From positions 1 through 29,494 of the IMG/VR virus record IMGVR_UViG_3300021963_000483: a stretch of DNA of 29,494 bases; one strand, written 5' to 3'. Shown here one piece after another: positions 15,338 to 21,942 of the stretch. Under the pieces are notes generated by a model that was given only the letters and a program-made list of their open reading frames with translations, had not been told where the DNA came from and did not search any database. The position numbers were made by a program, and so were the translations under genes. How positions within the stretch are numbered: the stretch's first letter is position 1; every line of letters begins with the position of its first letter. This stretch comes from a virus.

Positions 15338-15598
15338 CTAAATAACTCTTTTAGCAAGGTGGTGATTGTGTGTTGCTTGAAGTCGCTCTTTCCATTGCTT
15401 AATATCGCCATAAGCAACGTGGCAATTACGGCAGAGGGCCATTAGGTTTTCTATGGTATCAGCAATTTTGCTTCCACCCATCCCACGAGATTCGATGTGG
15501 TGGATGTCAACCGCAGTACCTCCACAGACTTCGCAGGGTATGAAGTCAGTTGTGGAGTAGCCCATCCCTTTGAGATAGACCTTTGTGTGGTTTTTCAC
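15338..15598 (-). CDS. HNH endonuclease
   Basis: An 86-residue HNH nuclease. Two Cys pairs (Cys22/25 and Cys56/59) would hold a structural zinc, and the catalytic core is VDIHHIESRG (Asp31, His33, His34) with Asn51 and His60. The GTG at 15598 overlaps the methyltransferase stop (GTGA) and gives the N-terminus MKNHTKVYLKGMGYSTTDF, which matches what I recall for this family; a TTG at 15613 is the alternative. HNH proteins next to terminase genes are often part of cos-type packaging, and this one is just upstream of terS. A free-standing homing role is less likely for such a short, conserved gene in this order. Confidence 0.8.
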   Translation of the reverse strand: MKNHTKVYLKGMGYSTTDFIPCEVCGGTAVDIHHIESRGMGGSKIADTIENLMALCRNCHVAYGDIKQWKERLQATHNHHLAKRVI

Positions 15599-16122
15599 CT
15601 TTGGTAAATCCAACAGTCATCAATGAACCAAGCACGGGGCAGCAGTTCATCTACGGCTTGGATTACTCCCTTCCAATTCTCGTGGTAGTCATCTCCTGCG
15701 ATGAAGCCTCCCTTCTTTACTTTAGGTAGCCACAGCTTGATGTCTTCCTTTACCGCCTCATAGGTATGGGTGAGGTCTATGAATACCACGTCAAGGGATT
15801 CCTTGAGAAACATTTTTGCAGCTACTTTGGATTCTCCTTTGATTACATTGTACTTGCGCTCACCCATATTCTCTAAGAACAGGTCATAGATGTCTATCTC
15901 CGTTGCGAGCTTGTGGGTGGTTGTGAGTTCGTTTGGTGAACCCTTCCAAGAATCAATGATTGTGATGTTTTGGTGTGTTGCTTTGTCGCATAGGTAGGCC
16001 GATGACTTCCCGAGCCACGCCCCCAACTCTACGAACGTGCCGTCTTCAGGCATATTGGCAAGGAGGTAGTCGTATGCTGCTTGGTGGTTGAACCACCCGT
16101 CTATGTCTTTTGAAGCTTTCAT
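15595..16122 (-). CDS. Class I SAM-dependent methyltransferase
   Basis: A 175-residue methyltransferase, complete Rossmann core. Motif I is TFVELGAWLGKS (29-40, binds SAM), an acidic residue ends the second strand (ITIIDSWKG, Asp57), and FIDLTHTYEAVKEDIKLW with GGFIAGDDY follows, as in the Methyltransf_24 type that often acts on sugars or small molecules. There is no DPPY/NPPF or Cys-catalytic motif, so it is not a typical DNA base methyltransferase. The ATG at 16122 overlaps the previous stop (ATGA). It is coupled with two glycosyltransferase genes, suggesting O-methylation of a sugar. Substrate is unknown. Confidence 0.8.
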   Translation of the reverse strand: MKASKDIDGWFNHQAAYDYLLANMPEDGTFVELGAWLGKSSAYLCDKATHQNITIIDSWKGSPNELTTTHKLATEIDIYDLFLENMGERKYNVIKGESKVAAKMFLKESLDVVFIDLTHTYEAVKEDIKLWLPKVKKGGFIAGDDYHENWKGVIQAVDELLPRAWFIDDCWIYQR

Positions 16123-16646
16123 CGTAATGCGTTGTAATAACAAAGATACTGCTCTACGCAGATAAGTGTTCCTTGTTCGGATGCTGCTTGGGCAAAGGTG
16201 CCATCTGCCTCATACGTCATTTCAAAGCGTAGGTTGGGCAGGTCGTATGGCTTAAACATATAACAGGCGGTGTCTATGTTGCCGACTTGTGGTTGGTCGG
16301 TAGGGCGTAGCCTACCTACTTGCCCCCACGTTACGATTGAGCAATCAAGTCCGTTTAGGTTGTTCCACTCTTCAAGGAACTTTGGGTGCAGCACGTTATC
16401 ATCATCCAGATAATAGACCCAATCCTCTTTGGTAAAGGAATCAGCATACAAGTCAAGAAACTCATTGCGTAGTGGGTTGCCCATATCCCCCGTGCGGGTG
16501 GAGTAATGTGTGATTGATGCGCTTGTTGCTCCCTTGAAGTCGCAATTTGCGTCTATCATCACCACCCACGTTGCATAGGCAGGGATATGCTGTTTTAGCC
16601 TTACGAGGTTGTGAGGTCGTGAGCAGGGCGTAACTATGTAAAGCAT
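16119..16646 (-). CDS. GT-A glycosyltransferase-like protein
   Basis: A 175-residue protein with the start of a GT-A fold (MLYIVTPCSRPHNLVRL) and a metal-binding acidic motif, WVYYLDDDNVLHPKF (Asp81-83), as in family 2-like enzymes. It transfers sugars from nucleotide-sugar donors. It is short for the family (usually 230 or more), which suggests a minimal catalytic domain, as found in phages. It overlaps the GT-B gene by 13 nt. Acceptor unknown: candidates are DNA bases, virion proteins or a host glycan. Confidence 0.7.
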   Translation of the reverse strand: MLYIVTPCSRPHNLVRLKQHIPAYATWVVMIDANCDFKGATSASITHYSTRTGDMGNPLRNEFLDLYADSFTKEDWVYYLDDDNVLHPKFLEEWNNLNGLDCSIVTWGQVGRLRPTDQPQVGNIDTACYMFKPYDLPNLRFEMTYEADGTFAQAASEQGTLICVEQYLCYYNALR

Positions 16647-17572
16647 CGCAGTTCGTTTATTTTCTCCATCGTGAAGTCCTGCACATACTCGTATAACGAT
16701 TCTGTTAGGTCAGCAACTTGGTTAGGGTTTTCACTTAGCCTCTTGATTGCTCCTGCCCATTCGCTTGGGTGCTTGATGGCAATGCAGTTCTCTTTGGTGA
16801 TATAGGGTGAATAGGGTTGTGTGTTGCTCACTATCAAAGCGCACTTGCTAAACCCCGCCTCAAGCATCTTTAGGTGCGACTTGCACTTGGCAAACTCTGA
16901 ACCACTTAATGGCACAAGGCTAACGTCAAAGTAATTGTAGAGCTTGTGATAGTGTGTTGGTGGCATCGGGGGCAGCTTGTAGCTTGCCCTCATTATTTCA
17001 GGGTACCCATCCACTTCTGCAACATAGCTTTGATAGCCTTCAAGGTTGATTGTGGACTCTCTAACATCTGCGGCGTGGTGGTTGCCTCCGATATAACCAA
17101 AGCGCACTTCTTCGCTTGGCTCTCTCTCTACCTGCCACGTTGGCACGCTGATGGCATTGGGAATGATTCGGATGTTGGTATTGTACTTCTTGACCTTTGA
17201 GGCAAGGTGCTTGTTTGTCACCCATACCTCATCCGCTGCTTTCATAGAGCGGATAATCTTCATCTTCATTTGAGCTGAATATACCCCAAGCAGAGGATGG
17301 GTAGGAGGCAGCACCCACCAATCATCGTTATCAACAATTAGCTTGATGCCCTCCTTACGGCAGAGCTTTACAAAGTCATCAAAGGGCTCAACGGGGAATA
17401 CCCGTGACGTGAAGATGTGAGTAACCTTCGGCCATATCTCAGGTTCAATGTCAGTAATCTTCTCAATAAAAAAGACATCTACATCCTTGTGGCATATCAA
17501 GGGTGCAAATGTCCTGTGGTGTGATACACCCGAGTTCTGCTTGTGGAAGGCAAGCACAAAGGGTCTAATCAT
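16634..17572 (-). CDS. GT-B glycosyltransferase (GT4-like)
   Basis: A 312-residue protein with a two-domain GT-B layout. The N-terminal half has VTHIFTSRVF, KLIVDNDDWWVLPPTHPLL and ADEVWVTNKHLASKV; the hinge is IRIIPNAISV; the C-terminal half has VRFGYIGGNHHAADV and KCKSHLKMLEAGFSKCALIVSN, where the Lys and Glu of such a segment bind the sugar nucleotide in GT4-type enzymes. The C-terminus closes with a long helix, usual for these folds. The start overlaps the preceding gene by 4 nt. Together with the GT-A and methyltransferase genes it forms a translationally coupled trio. Confidence 0.75.
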   Translation of the reverse strand: MIRPFVLAFHKQNSGVSHHRTFAPLICHKDVDVFFIEKITDIEPEIWPKVTHIFTSRVFPVEPFDDFVKLCRKEGIKLIVDNDDWWVLPPTHPLLGVYSAQMKMKIIRSMKAADEVWVTNKHLASKVKKYNTNIRIIPNAISVPTWQVEREPSEEVRFGYIGGNHHAADVRESTINLEGYQSYVAEVDGYPEIMRASYKLPPMPPTHYHKLYNYFDVSLVPLSGSEFAKCKSHLKMLEAGFSKCALIVSNTQPYSPYITKENCIAIKHPSEWAGAIKRLSENPNQVADLTESLYEYVQDFTMEKINELRCFT

Positions 17573-17724
17573 AAATTAGTCTCTTGGTCTTTGAACCATT
17601 GCGCCATCGCTTTGCGCTCAAGATACTTTACCCACATCCGAGCAGCTATTGCCCTGCGTTGGGGTTTAAATGGATAGGTGCTGCGTAGGCGAGCCATAGC
17701 GATGCGCATAAATTGGTCTCTCAT
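17569..17724 (-). CDS. 51-residue basic protein, unknown
   Basis: A small gene coupled to both neighbours by 4 nt overlaps (start at 17724, stop TGA within the GT-B start). The product is rich in Arg, Lys, Ala and Met and probably helical (MRIAMARLRSTY, AIAARMWVKYLERKAM), so it might bind nucleic acid. I do not recognise it. Coupling and lack of another gene in the interval are the evidence. Confidence 0.55.
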   Translation of the reverse strand: MRDQFMRIAMARLRSTYPFKPQRRAIAARMWVKYLERKAMAQWFKDQETNL

Positions 17725-17921
17725 TTATCGTTGGTGTTAAAGGTTTCTTTAAGTTGCTCGTATGTTGATTGTGAGGCTTCACCCCAATACATTTCGCATT
17801 TGCCGTTCTTGATAGGTACGCCAACAAAGAATGATTGGTACATTCCCGTTGGGGCAGTATAGCGGTAGCAGGTTTCTTTTAGTGGACAGCCCTCTCCTGT
17901 GCATTTAGTGATGTCGGTCAT
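17721..17921 (-). CDS. 66-residue Cys-containing protein, unknown
   Basis: A small protein with an N-terminal Cys cluster (CTGEGCPLKETCYRY, three Cys in 12 residues) and a fourth Cys in NGKCEMYWGE, enough to bind one zinc ion or iron-sulfur centre. Similar small Cys proteins are frequent in Bacteroidota phages and have no known function. ATGA coupling joins it to the exonuclease-like gene before it. Confidence 0.6.
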   Translation of the reverse strand: MTDITKCTGEGCPLKETCYRYTAPTGMYQSFFVGVPIKNGKCEMYWGEASQSTYEQLKETFNTNDK

Positions 17922-18688
17922 AACGTACCCACAACTGTGTACGAGTCTAAGTCTTCACCCAAGATGAAAAACTTCTTGTAGGTCTCGATCGCTTCTAAAG
18001 TCTTGCGCTCACCTTCTGCTACAAACTCAGGGCTAACTCCATAAATACCTATGTCAAGGCTTGCCTTATCAATAGCGATAAAGAAGAACTTGTCTATAGG
18101 CACTCCAAACAATCTGGTGTAGATGAACGCTTGTACGTCGTAACCATACTTCTTAGCAGAGTAAGGAAATGCTCGTAGGTCGGTTGTCGTCTTCAAATCA
18201 GCCAAGAAACCATCTGCGTAAATGTCAGCTTTCGCCCTAAAGGGCAGGCCACCAATCATACCAATCTTTGGTACTTCAAACTCGCAGCCTGTGAGCAAGC
18301 CAAGCACGTTCTCATTGCGAAGCAGTGCATCAGATATTCTCTGAGCCTCGTTGTACTCTTTGCGGGTACATAGGTTGCGCTTTCCTTTTGCATCTTGCCA
18401 AGCCTTAGCTGACTTGCTCTGCACTTCAATCACTTCGTAGTCAGCCACTTTATGCGGCTCAAGGGCCATTAAGTGTACTAAGCGACCTACTGCAAACGCA
18501 TCAGAATCATCGTTGCCATACTTTGTAACGTAGTAGTACGTCTTTGGCGAGGTAAGCAGCAGCTTGCAAGCAGATGAGGACAGAGCGTTCTTACCGAGCA
18601 CCCCGTAGTAAAAGTCATCATCGTGCATCTTCTCAAGGACTGTGTCCATGTCCCAAGTGCTGCCGTCTAAAAGTTCTATAATTTTCAT
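17918..18688 (-). CDS. PD-(D/E)XK exonuclease, DUF3799/RecE-like
   Basis: A 256-residue nuclease. Features follow the DUF3799/RecE order: ALSSSACKLLLTSPKTYYY (35-53), FAVGRLVHLMALEP with His72, FRAKADIYADG with Asp155, FLADLKTTTD with Asp164 and Lys166 (the D-x-K part), and YGYDVQAFIYTRLFG with Gln186. Such enzymes digest one strand of double-stranded DNA and usually work with a single-strand annealing protein, which I do not find here. The SSB-like protein at 24492-24929 may partner it. Two bases before the start lies AAAACCAATC, the shared early start element. Confidence 0.8.
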   Translation of the reverse strand: MKIIELLDGSTWDMDTVLEKMHDDDFYYGVLGKNALSSSACKLLLTSPKTYYYVTKYGNDDSDAFAVGRLVHLMALEPHKVADYEVIEVQSKSAKAWQDAKGKRNLCTRKEYNEAQRISDALLRNENVLGLLTGCEFEVPKIGMIGGLPFRAKADIYADGFLADLKTTTDLRAFPYSAKKYGYDVQAFIYTRLFGVPIDKFFFIAIDKASLDIGIYGVSPEFVAEGERKTLEAIETYKKFFILGEDLDSYTVVGTL

Positions 18689-18690
18689 AA

Positions 18691-18726
18691 GATTGGTTTT
18701 GATATTAAATGTTCTTTACAAATGTA
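18691..18726 (-). promoter_or_regulatory. Start element AAAACCAATC and -7-like box before the exonuclease gene
   Basis: The element AAAACCAATC (18691-18700) ends 2 nt before the ATG. Further upstream, TACATTTG (18719-18726) matches the Bacteroidota -7 box TAnnTTTG, but no convincing TTTG lies 17-23 nt upstream of it, and it falls inside the end of the previous gene. The element is better supported than the promoter. Confidence 0.5.
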
Positions 18727-19262
18727 CCGTTAATCATTTTGCCTTTTCTATTTTTAATAACATTATAGGCTGAATTTAAACAGTCTTCGATCTTAACTTC
18801 TTCTATTGCAGCAAGATTCGTTAGAACAACAATGATGTCACCAATGGCGTCGATCAACTCAACTTTGTTAGATTTTAAAATAGCCTGCGATAGTTCGCCA
18901 CATTCTTCTAATAGTTTTAGATATTGTGTTTTTGTATCGCCTTGAGATATTAAATTTCTATCGTTAGCCCAATCTCTAATTGCTTGAAGTTCATCAGTAA
19001 GCAGCTCAGTGTATTGTGTGACGTTGTAAAAAACAGGATGGCCAACAGTTGGAACTTCTAAATTATTAGGCAGCTGAGATGTGCACTGCCAGGTTAACGA
19101 CTGTCTATTCTCCTTATATTCTAACACAATAGAATAGTCTACGTACAACAATTTTATATTGTTATTAAGACCATTGCCAAACATTTCGACAACATCAGCA
19201 TTTGATATAGTTGGTTTTTTGTCGTGGTTAGAAGAGAGTCTGTGTTTTAGGTTCTTAATCAT
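18705..19262 (-). CDS. MazG-like nucleotide pyrophosphohydrolase with extra N-terminal domain
   Basis: A 185-residue protein. Residues 86-185 match the MazG-like all-alpha NTP pyrophosphohydrolase fold: LLEECGELSQAIL with the E-E-x-x-E metal site (Glu119, Glu120, Glu123), then VELIDAIGDIIVVL with Glu135, Asp138 and Asp142, and the typical end YNVIKNRKGKMINGTF. Such enzymes hydrolyse a (d)NTP to a monophosphate. Residues 1-85 are an unrecognised domain. It overlaps the thymidylate synthase-like gene by 8 nt, so the two probably act together on deoxynucleotides. The gene is visibly AT-rich compared with its neighbours. Confidence 0.75.
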   Translation of the reverse strand: MIKNLKHRLSSNHDKKPTISNADVVEMFGNGLNNNIKLLYVDYSIVLEYKENRQSLTWQCTSQLPNNLEVPTVGHPVFYNVTQYTELLTDELQAIRDWANDRNLISQGDTKTQYLKLLEECGELSQAILKSNKVELIDAIGDIIVVLTNLAAIEEVKIEDCLNSAYNVIKNRKGKMINGTFVKNI

Positions 19263-19956
19263 TTTTCTTAAAAATTAGGTTTAACATATCAAAGTGCTTT
19301 TCATAAACGTGGAAACTGTTGGCATTATAGTATATGTGCCCTATTTCTACTTCTTTGTATAATTTCTTCACGTCTTGCAAGAAACGTTCTTGAACAGTGG
19401 CAAACCAATAAAAGTCATTGAAGAAGCCATATATCGCGTCATTAGATCGCATATTAACAACGCTGTGTAGTTTGTTATCCCTTATAAAGAAATGATGCGC
19501 TAGCGTGCAAATAAAATCATTCTTACTGTTTTCAACACTATCACCGTGCATTGACGGTCTGTTGTAAATCATTATTGCTCTACGTGAATGCTTGCTCTGC
19601 TTTAATTGCATTAAAGCATTTTCATACTGATTGTGATTCTGATCAGAGTAAACAAGGTGACCATAGTTAGAATTGATCTTACTGTCAACACCACAGATCT
19701 TAAGCCATAGCGATGCGTGCTTGCCAATTTCGCTAACGCTCAAGTCTTGAGAATCGTACCATTTTAGCTCTTGCTCTACGTACTTAGTTGGCGTTTGCCT
19801 GCCCTTAAGTTTAATAATCTTGTCTGTTGGATCAAGTATCATATTAGCATTTAGCACCTCAACCATCTTTGTAGCGCCGTCTATAACAAAAATGTTATGA
19901 TCAAGATTATACTTTAGCTTTTTAAGCACACTAACAAGCTGTGTTTTATTTTTCAT
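19255..19956 (-). CDS. Thymidylate synthase/deoxypyrimidine hydroxymethylase homologue
   Basis: A 233-residue protein, with start at the ATG at 19956 that overlaps the previous stop; earlier starts would overlap far more. It aligns with thymidylate synthase: VEQELKWY with the catalytic Glu (Glu63), NSNYG, the nucleophile Cys150, and RSND with Arg170 exactly 20 residues later, as in E. coli (Cys146, Arg166). His216 and Tyr218 in SFHVY match the dUMP-binding H-x-Y. At the position of E. coli Asn177, 11 residues after the Arg, it has Asp181. That change is what gives T4 dCMP hydroxymethylase its preference for cytosine. So it may make 5-hydroxymethyl-dCMP, although methylation of dUMP cannot be excluded. 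The product is short and lacks some TS loops. Confidence 0.65.
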   Translation of the reverse strand: MKNKTQLVSVLKKLKYNLDHNIFVIDGATKMVEVLNANMILDPTDKIIKLKGRQTPTKYVEQELKWYDSQDLSVSEIGKHASLWLKICGVDSKINSNYGHLVYSDQNHNQYENALMQLKQSKHSRRAIMIYNRPSMHGDSVENSKNDFICTLAHHFFIRDNKLHSVVNMRSNDAIYGFFNDFYWFATVQERFLQDVKKLYKEVEIGHIYYNANSFHVYEKHFDMLNLIFKKND

Positions 19957-20218
19957 AATCACCATTTTTAAAATTGTCAAACGATCCTGCGTAGGCAATA
20001 AGATCTAATATGGTGTCTCTCTTGCTGCTGTACCCAAGTCTTGATAGCTTAAGTGCCATCATACACTTGTAAAAATCTTCTGTGGTGATTTCTTTACCGC
20101 AAAGTTCTGATGCTATTACAGCAGCCGAGCTCATTGATTTAATTATTGGACCATATTGGCGCTCCTTTTCTTCATTGCGCTCAAATATGATCTCATTGGC
20201 TTGATCAAAAATTGTCAT
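19946..20218 (-). CDS. Small DUF6378-like protein
   Basis: A 90-residue protein, mostly helical, with REKERQYGPII-like start (EEKERQYGPIIKSMSSAAVI), a middle GKEITTEDFYKCMMALKLSRL and an end DTILDLIAYAGSF. This is the pattern I know for DUF6378 phage proteins. The family has no proven function. It is coupled to the thymidylate synthase-like gene by an 11 nt overlap, which links it to nucleotide metabolism. The start is preceded by AAAACCAATC 7 nt upstream. Confidence 0.65.
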   Translation of the reverse strand: MTIFDQANEIIFERNEEKERQYGPIIKSMSSAAVIASELCGKEITTEDFYKCMMALKLSRLGYSSKRDTILDLIAYAGSFDNFKNGDYEK

Positions 20219-20225
20219 TGTATCT

Positions 20226-20268
20226 GATTGGTTTTAGTAAATGTAAGCAAAAATGTTTACTTTTCAAA
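20226..20268 (-). promoter_or_regulatory. Promoter and start element before the DUF6378-like gene
   Basis: TTTG (20265-20268) is 19 nt from TACATTTA (20238-20245), a one-mismatch match to the Bacteroidota promoter TTTG-N19-TAnnTTTG on the minus strand. Two bases later comes AAAACCAATC (20226-20235), ending 7 nt before the ATG. The promoter overlaps the end of the preceding small gene. It would drive the DUF6378-like, hydroxymethylase-like and MazG-like genes. Confidence 0.6.
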
Positions 20269-20430
20269 TGTCGATTCGTACCATTGCTCAAATGGAACGC
20301 TAACTGATGAATCGAGGTAAGCGTAACGTAAGTGTATGGCCTCAATAGTTTCAATGTCTTTAAGGATTGATTCAGATATGTCTACCGACTTCAGCTCTCG
20401 GAGTAGTTGGGATATAGTTTGGTATTTCAT
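20257..20430 (-). CDS. 57-residue protein, unknown
   Basis: The frame is open further upstream, but I place the start at the ATG at 20430 because AAAACCAATC ends 2 nt before it and because this avoids overlap with the preceding gene. The product is acidic and helical (KYQTISQLLRELKSVDISES, then ILKDIETIEAIHLRYAYL). I do not recognise it. Confidence 0.6.
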   Translation of the reverse strand: MKYQTISQLLRELKSVDISESILKDIETIEAIHLRYAYLDSSVSVPFEQWYESTFEK

Positions 20431-20432
20431 TT

Positions 20433-20442
20433 GATTGGTTTT
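20433..20442 (-). promoter_or_regulatory. Start element AAAACCAATC
   Basis: A perfect copy of the early start element, 2 nt before the ATG at 20430. No -7 box is visible upstream, so here the element appears without a promoter. This argues for a role in translation and not in transcription start. Confidence 0.55.
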
Positions 20443-20444
20443 AA

Positions 20445-20771
20445 TTATTCTTCGGATGCGACTTGAGTTGCCCAATTAAGCCACTTGGTGTAGATGTCAT
20501 CGGCAAGCTTTGGGGCTTCTCCATAAATGGATGTCGTAGGGTAGGCTACGGTATTAGTGTAGCCATCCTCATTGTAGGTCTCTTCAACGTAGGTTATGTC
20601 CATCTCGTAGTTGTAGAAGTCAGCGACGTGAACGTAGCCGAGAAACTTAGCAAGAATCTCATCGCTATTCTTATTGTCGGGGTCGTAATCCTCAAGGGCA
20701 TCCCAATAAGACTGCGGTAAAAGGTCGGCATCTTCAAGCCAAAACTTTAGGTCGTTGTATGTGAATATCAT
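20445..20771 (-). CDS. 108-residue acidic protein, unknown
   Basis: A strongly acidic protein (many Asp/Glu, few Lys/Arg) rich in Tyr and Trp, starting MIFTYNDLKFWLEDADLLPQ and ending WLNWATQVASEE. It overlaps the 30-residue membrane peptide gene by 4 nt. Small acidic early phage proteins often bind and inhibit host proteins or mimic DNA, but nothing specific shows that here. Function not recognised. Confidence 0.6.
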   Translation of the reverse strand: MIFTYNDLKFWLEDADLLPQSYWDALEDYDPDNKNSDEILAKFLGYVHVADFYNYEMDITYVEETYNEDGYTNTVAYPTTSIYGEAPKLADDIYTKWLNWATQVASEE

Positions 20772-20860
20772 ATCCCAAGAAGTTCAAGAGTCCATAGGTA
20801 TGCCCAAAACGTCAACGCAAGAGCGCAGAAGTAGGCCGTGTTTTTAAGTAGTGTTTTCAT
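20768..20860 (-). CDS. 30-residue membrane peptide, unknown
   Basis: A very short gene supported by its context: a good promoter-like site, the start element TACCAATC ending 2 nt before the ATG, and an ATGA overlap with the following gene. The product has a Lys start and one hydrophobic stretch (YFCALALTFWAYLWTLELLG) long enough to span a membrane. Function unknown. Confidence 0.55.
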   Translation of the reverse strand: MKTLLKNTAYFCALALTFWAYLWTLELLGI

Positions 20861-20862
20861 CT

Positions 20863-20915
20863 GATTGGTATTAAATGTTCTACAAATATATAACAAATTA
20901 TTTAATTACTAACAA
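20863..20915 (-). promoter_or_regulatory. Promoter and start element for the 20.8 kb gene group
   Basis: TATATTTG (20883-20890) is a perfect -7 box. A TTG (20913-20915) lies 22 nt upstream, at the long end of the usual spacing. The element AATACCAATC (20863-20872, one mismatch to AAAACCAATC) ends 2 nt before the ATG. An intrinsic terminator just upstream separates it from the previous operon, so a new transcript beginning here is very plausible. Confidence 0.65.
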
Positions 20916-20921
20916 CACAAC

Positions 20922-20947
20922 AAAAAAAAAGAGGACTACTTGTCCTC
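20922..20947 (-). terminator. Intrinsic terminator
   Basis: GAGGAC / GTCCTC form a perfect 6 bp stem (20931-20936 with 20942-20947) with a 5 nt loop, followed on the minus strand by nine T residues. The stem overlaps the stop codon of the 45-residue gene. It closes the sigma factor/nuclease operon. Confidence 0.85.
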
Positions 20948-21073
20948 CTTCCATTGCGTGTAGCAAATTGCTACCGCTTGGTCTTTATCTTGGTATTCGC
21001 TTCCGATAGCTTCCAAGCAACGTTGGATGTATTCGGATTGCTTTTCACCACTTTTGGGTTGAGGGATTGGCAT
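20936..21073 (-). CDS. 45-residue protein with Cys/Gln-Trp motif, unknown
   Basis: A short gene whose product starts MPIPQPKSGEKQSEYIQRC and ends AVAICYTQWKEDK. I recognise this from Bacteroidota and other phages, either free-standing or attached to head proteins: an acidic helix with R-C about 20 residues before A-x-C-x-x-Q-W. No function is established. It overlaps the preceding gene by 29 nt and is closed by a terminator that overlaps its stop. Confidence 0.65.
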   Translation of the reverse strand: MPIPQPKSGEKQSEYIQRCLEAIGSEYQDKDQAVAICYTQWKEDK

Positions 21074-21548
21074 AGGTTAAAACTTTAAATGAAACTAATC
21101 TTTGGATGTCTGGCAACTCAAGTCTGCTTATTACGTCTTGTCTGCCTTCTCTTTGGTAGTATTTTCTTGTGGCTTCTTGCTTTGTCACAAATACAGGTTC
21201 TACAATGTCTTCACATAGCCGTGCAAGTTCTTGTGTTCTTACCATTACAAACCCACCAAGCTCAGGCATATCAAATGCAATGTACTCGGCTTTGCCGTAC
21301 ATCCACCCGTTGTTACCTTTTACATTTTTAAACTCTACCCAAATAGTATTGGGATGGTTACCTCCTTTTACATCTACAGATGTTGTTCCATTAAGGCGTG
21401 TAACAAAATAGTCTATGTGATCGTAGATGTCAGTGTTTCGATCTGACTTCTCACAAGAGTAGCCTATGGCCTCACAAGCTTCTACAAATCTATTTGCAGT
21501 TAAATCACCAACTTGGTTGGAGTACTGTCTGCGCTCATTACTGACCAT
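21045..21548 (-). CDS. PD-(D/E)XK nuclease-like protein
   Basis: A 167-residue protein. The ATG at 21548 overlaps the previous stop by 11 nt; an ATG two codons earlier (21554) is possible. The core DHIDYFVTRLNGTTSVDVKG fits the D-x(n)-D-x-K pattern of restriction-endonuclease-like folds, with the strand-loop-strand order and an alpha/beta remainder (WVEFKNVKGNNGWMYG, GGFVMVRTQELARL). These folds occur in Holliday junction and recombination nucleases of phages. The catalytic assignment is by pattern only. Confidence 0.55.
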   Translation of the reverse strand: MVSNERRQYSNQVGDLTANRFVEACEAIGYSCEKSDRNTDIYDHIDYFVTRLNGTTSVDVKGGNHPNTIWVEFKNVKGNNGWMYGKAEYIAFDMPELGGFVMVRTQELARLCEDIVEPVFVTKQEATRKYYQREGRQDVISRLELPDIQRLVSFKVLTYANPSTQKW

Positions 21549-21942
21549 AAGCATTGTATAATGTCTCAAGTTCCTGTAACCTACCGCGCAGGCAAGAACC
21601 GCAAGTTGTAGGTTGCACAGAATCTTTGAATACGCGATTGTAGATTTTATTGACTTCGGTTTGCTCGATTGCAGTTACAGTGTTCCTACCTCGCATCTTG
21701 CCAACAAACTCGTATTCTTCTTTGGTCAAGCATTCAGGCTTTCTGTATCGGAATAGCTTGTTCAGTTTCTCTTTACGAGCATCGCAACCGCAGTCAATGC
21801 CTGTTGCTTCGCTAAACCAATCTACTGCAGCTTTAATACCTGTGGTAGTTGTGATAGCTTCTATGGTATCACCCAAGCCGCTTTGCTTCTTTGTACGCTT
21901 TGTAGGAGTCTTCACAGTCTTCTTGTATTCGCTCTCTTGCAT
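21538..21942 (-). CDS. Conserved phage protein with Cys pairs, unknown
   Basis: A 134-residue protein with a basic, disordered N-terminus, then GLGDTIEAITTTTGIKAAVD, GIDCGCDARKEKLNKL and a late CGSCLRGRLQEL. Two Cys pairs could bind zinc. I know this GDTIE...GIDCGC-x-x-R-x-x-KLN pattern from several Bacteroidota phages, where it has no assigned role. It lies directly after the sigma factor and overlaps it by 74 nt. Confidence 0.6.
   Translation of the reverse strand: MQESEYKKTVKTPTKRTKKQSGLGDTIEAITTTTGIKAAVDWFSEATGIDCGCDARKEKLNKLFRYRKPECLTKEEYEFVGKMRGRNTVTAIEQTEVNKIYNRVFKDSVQPTTCGSCLRGRLQELETLYNAYGQ

Noticed and set aside
15338-15598. HNH gene as a homing endonuclease
   Set aside because: It does not interrupt any gene, is coupled to its upstream neighbour, and is located where packaging HNH proteins are usually found.
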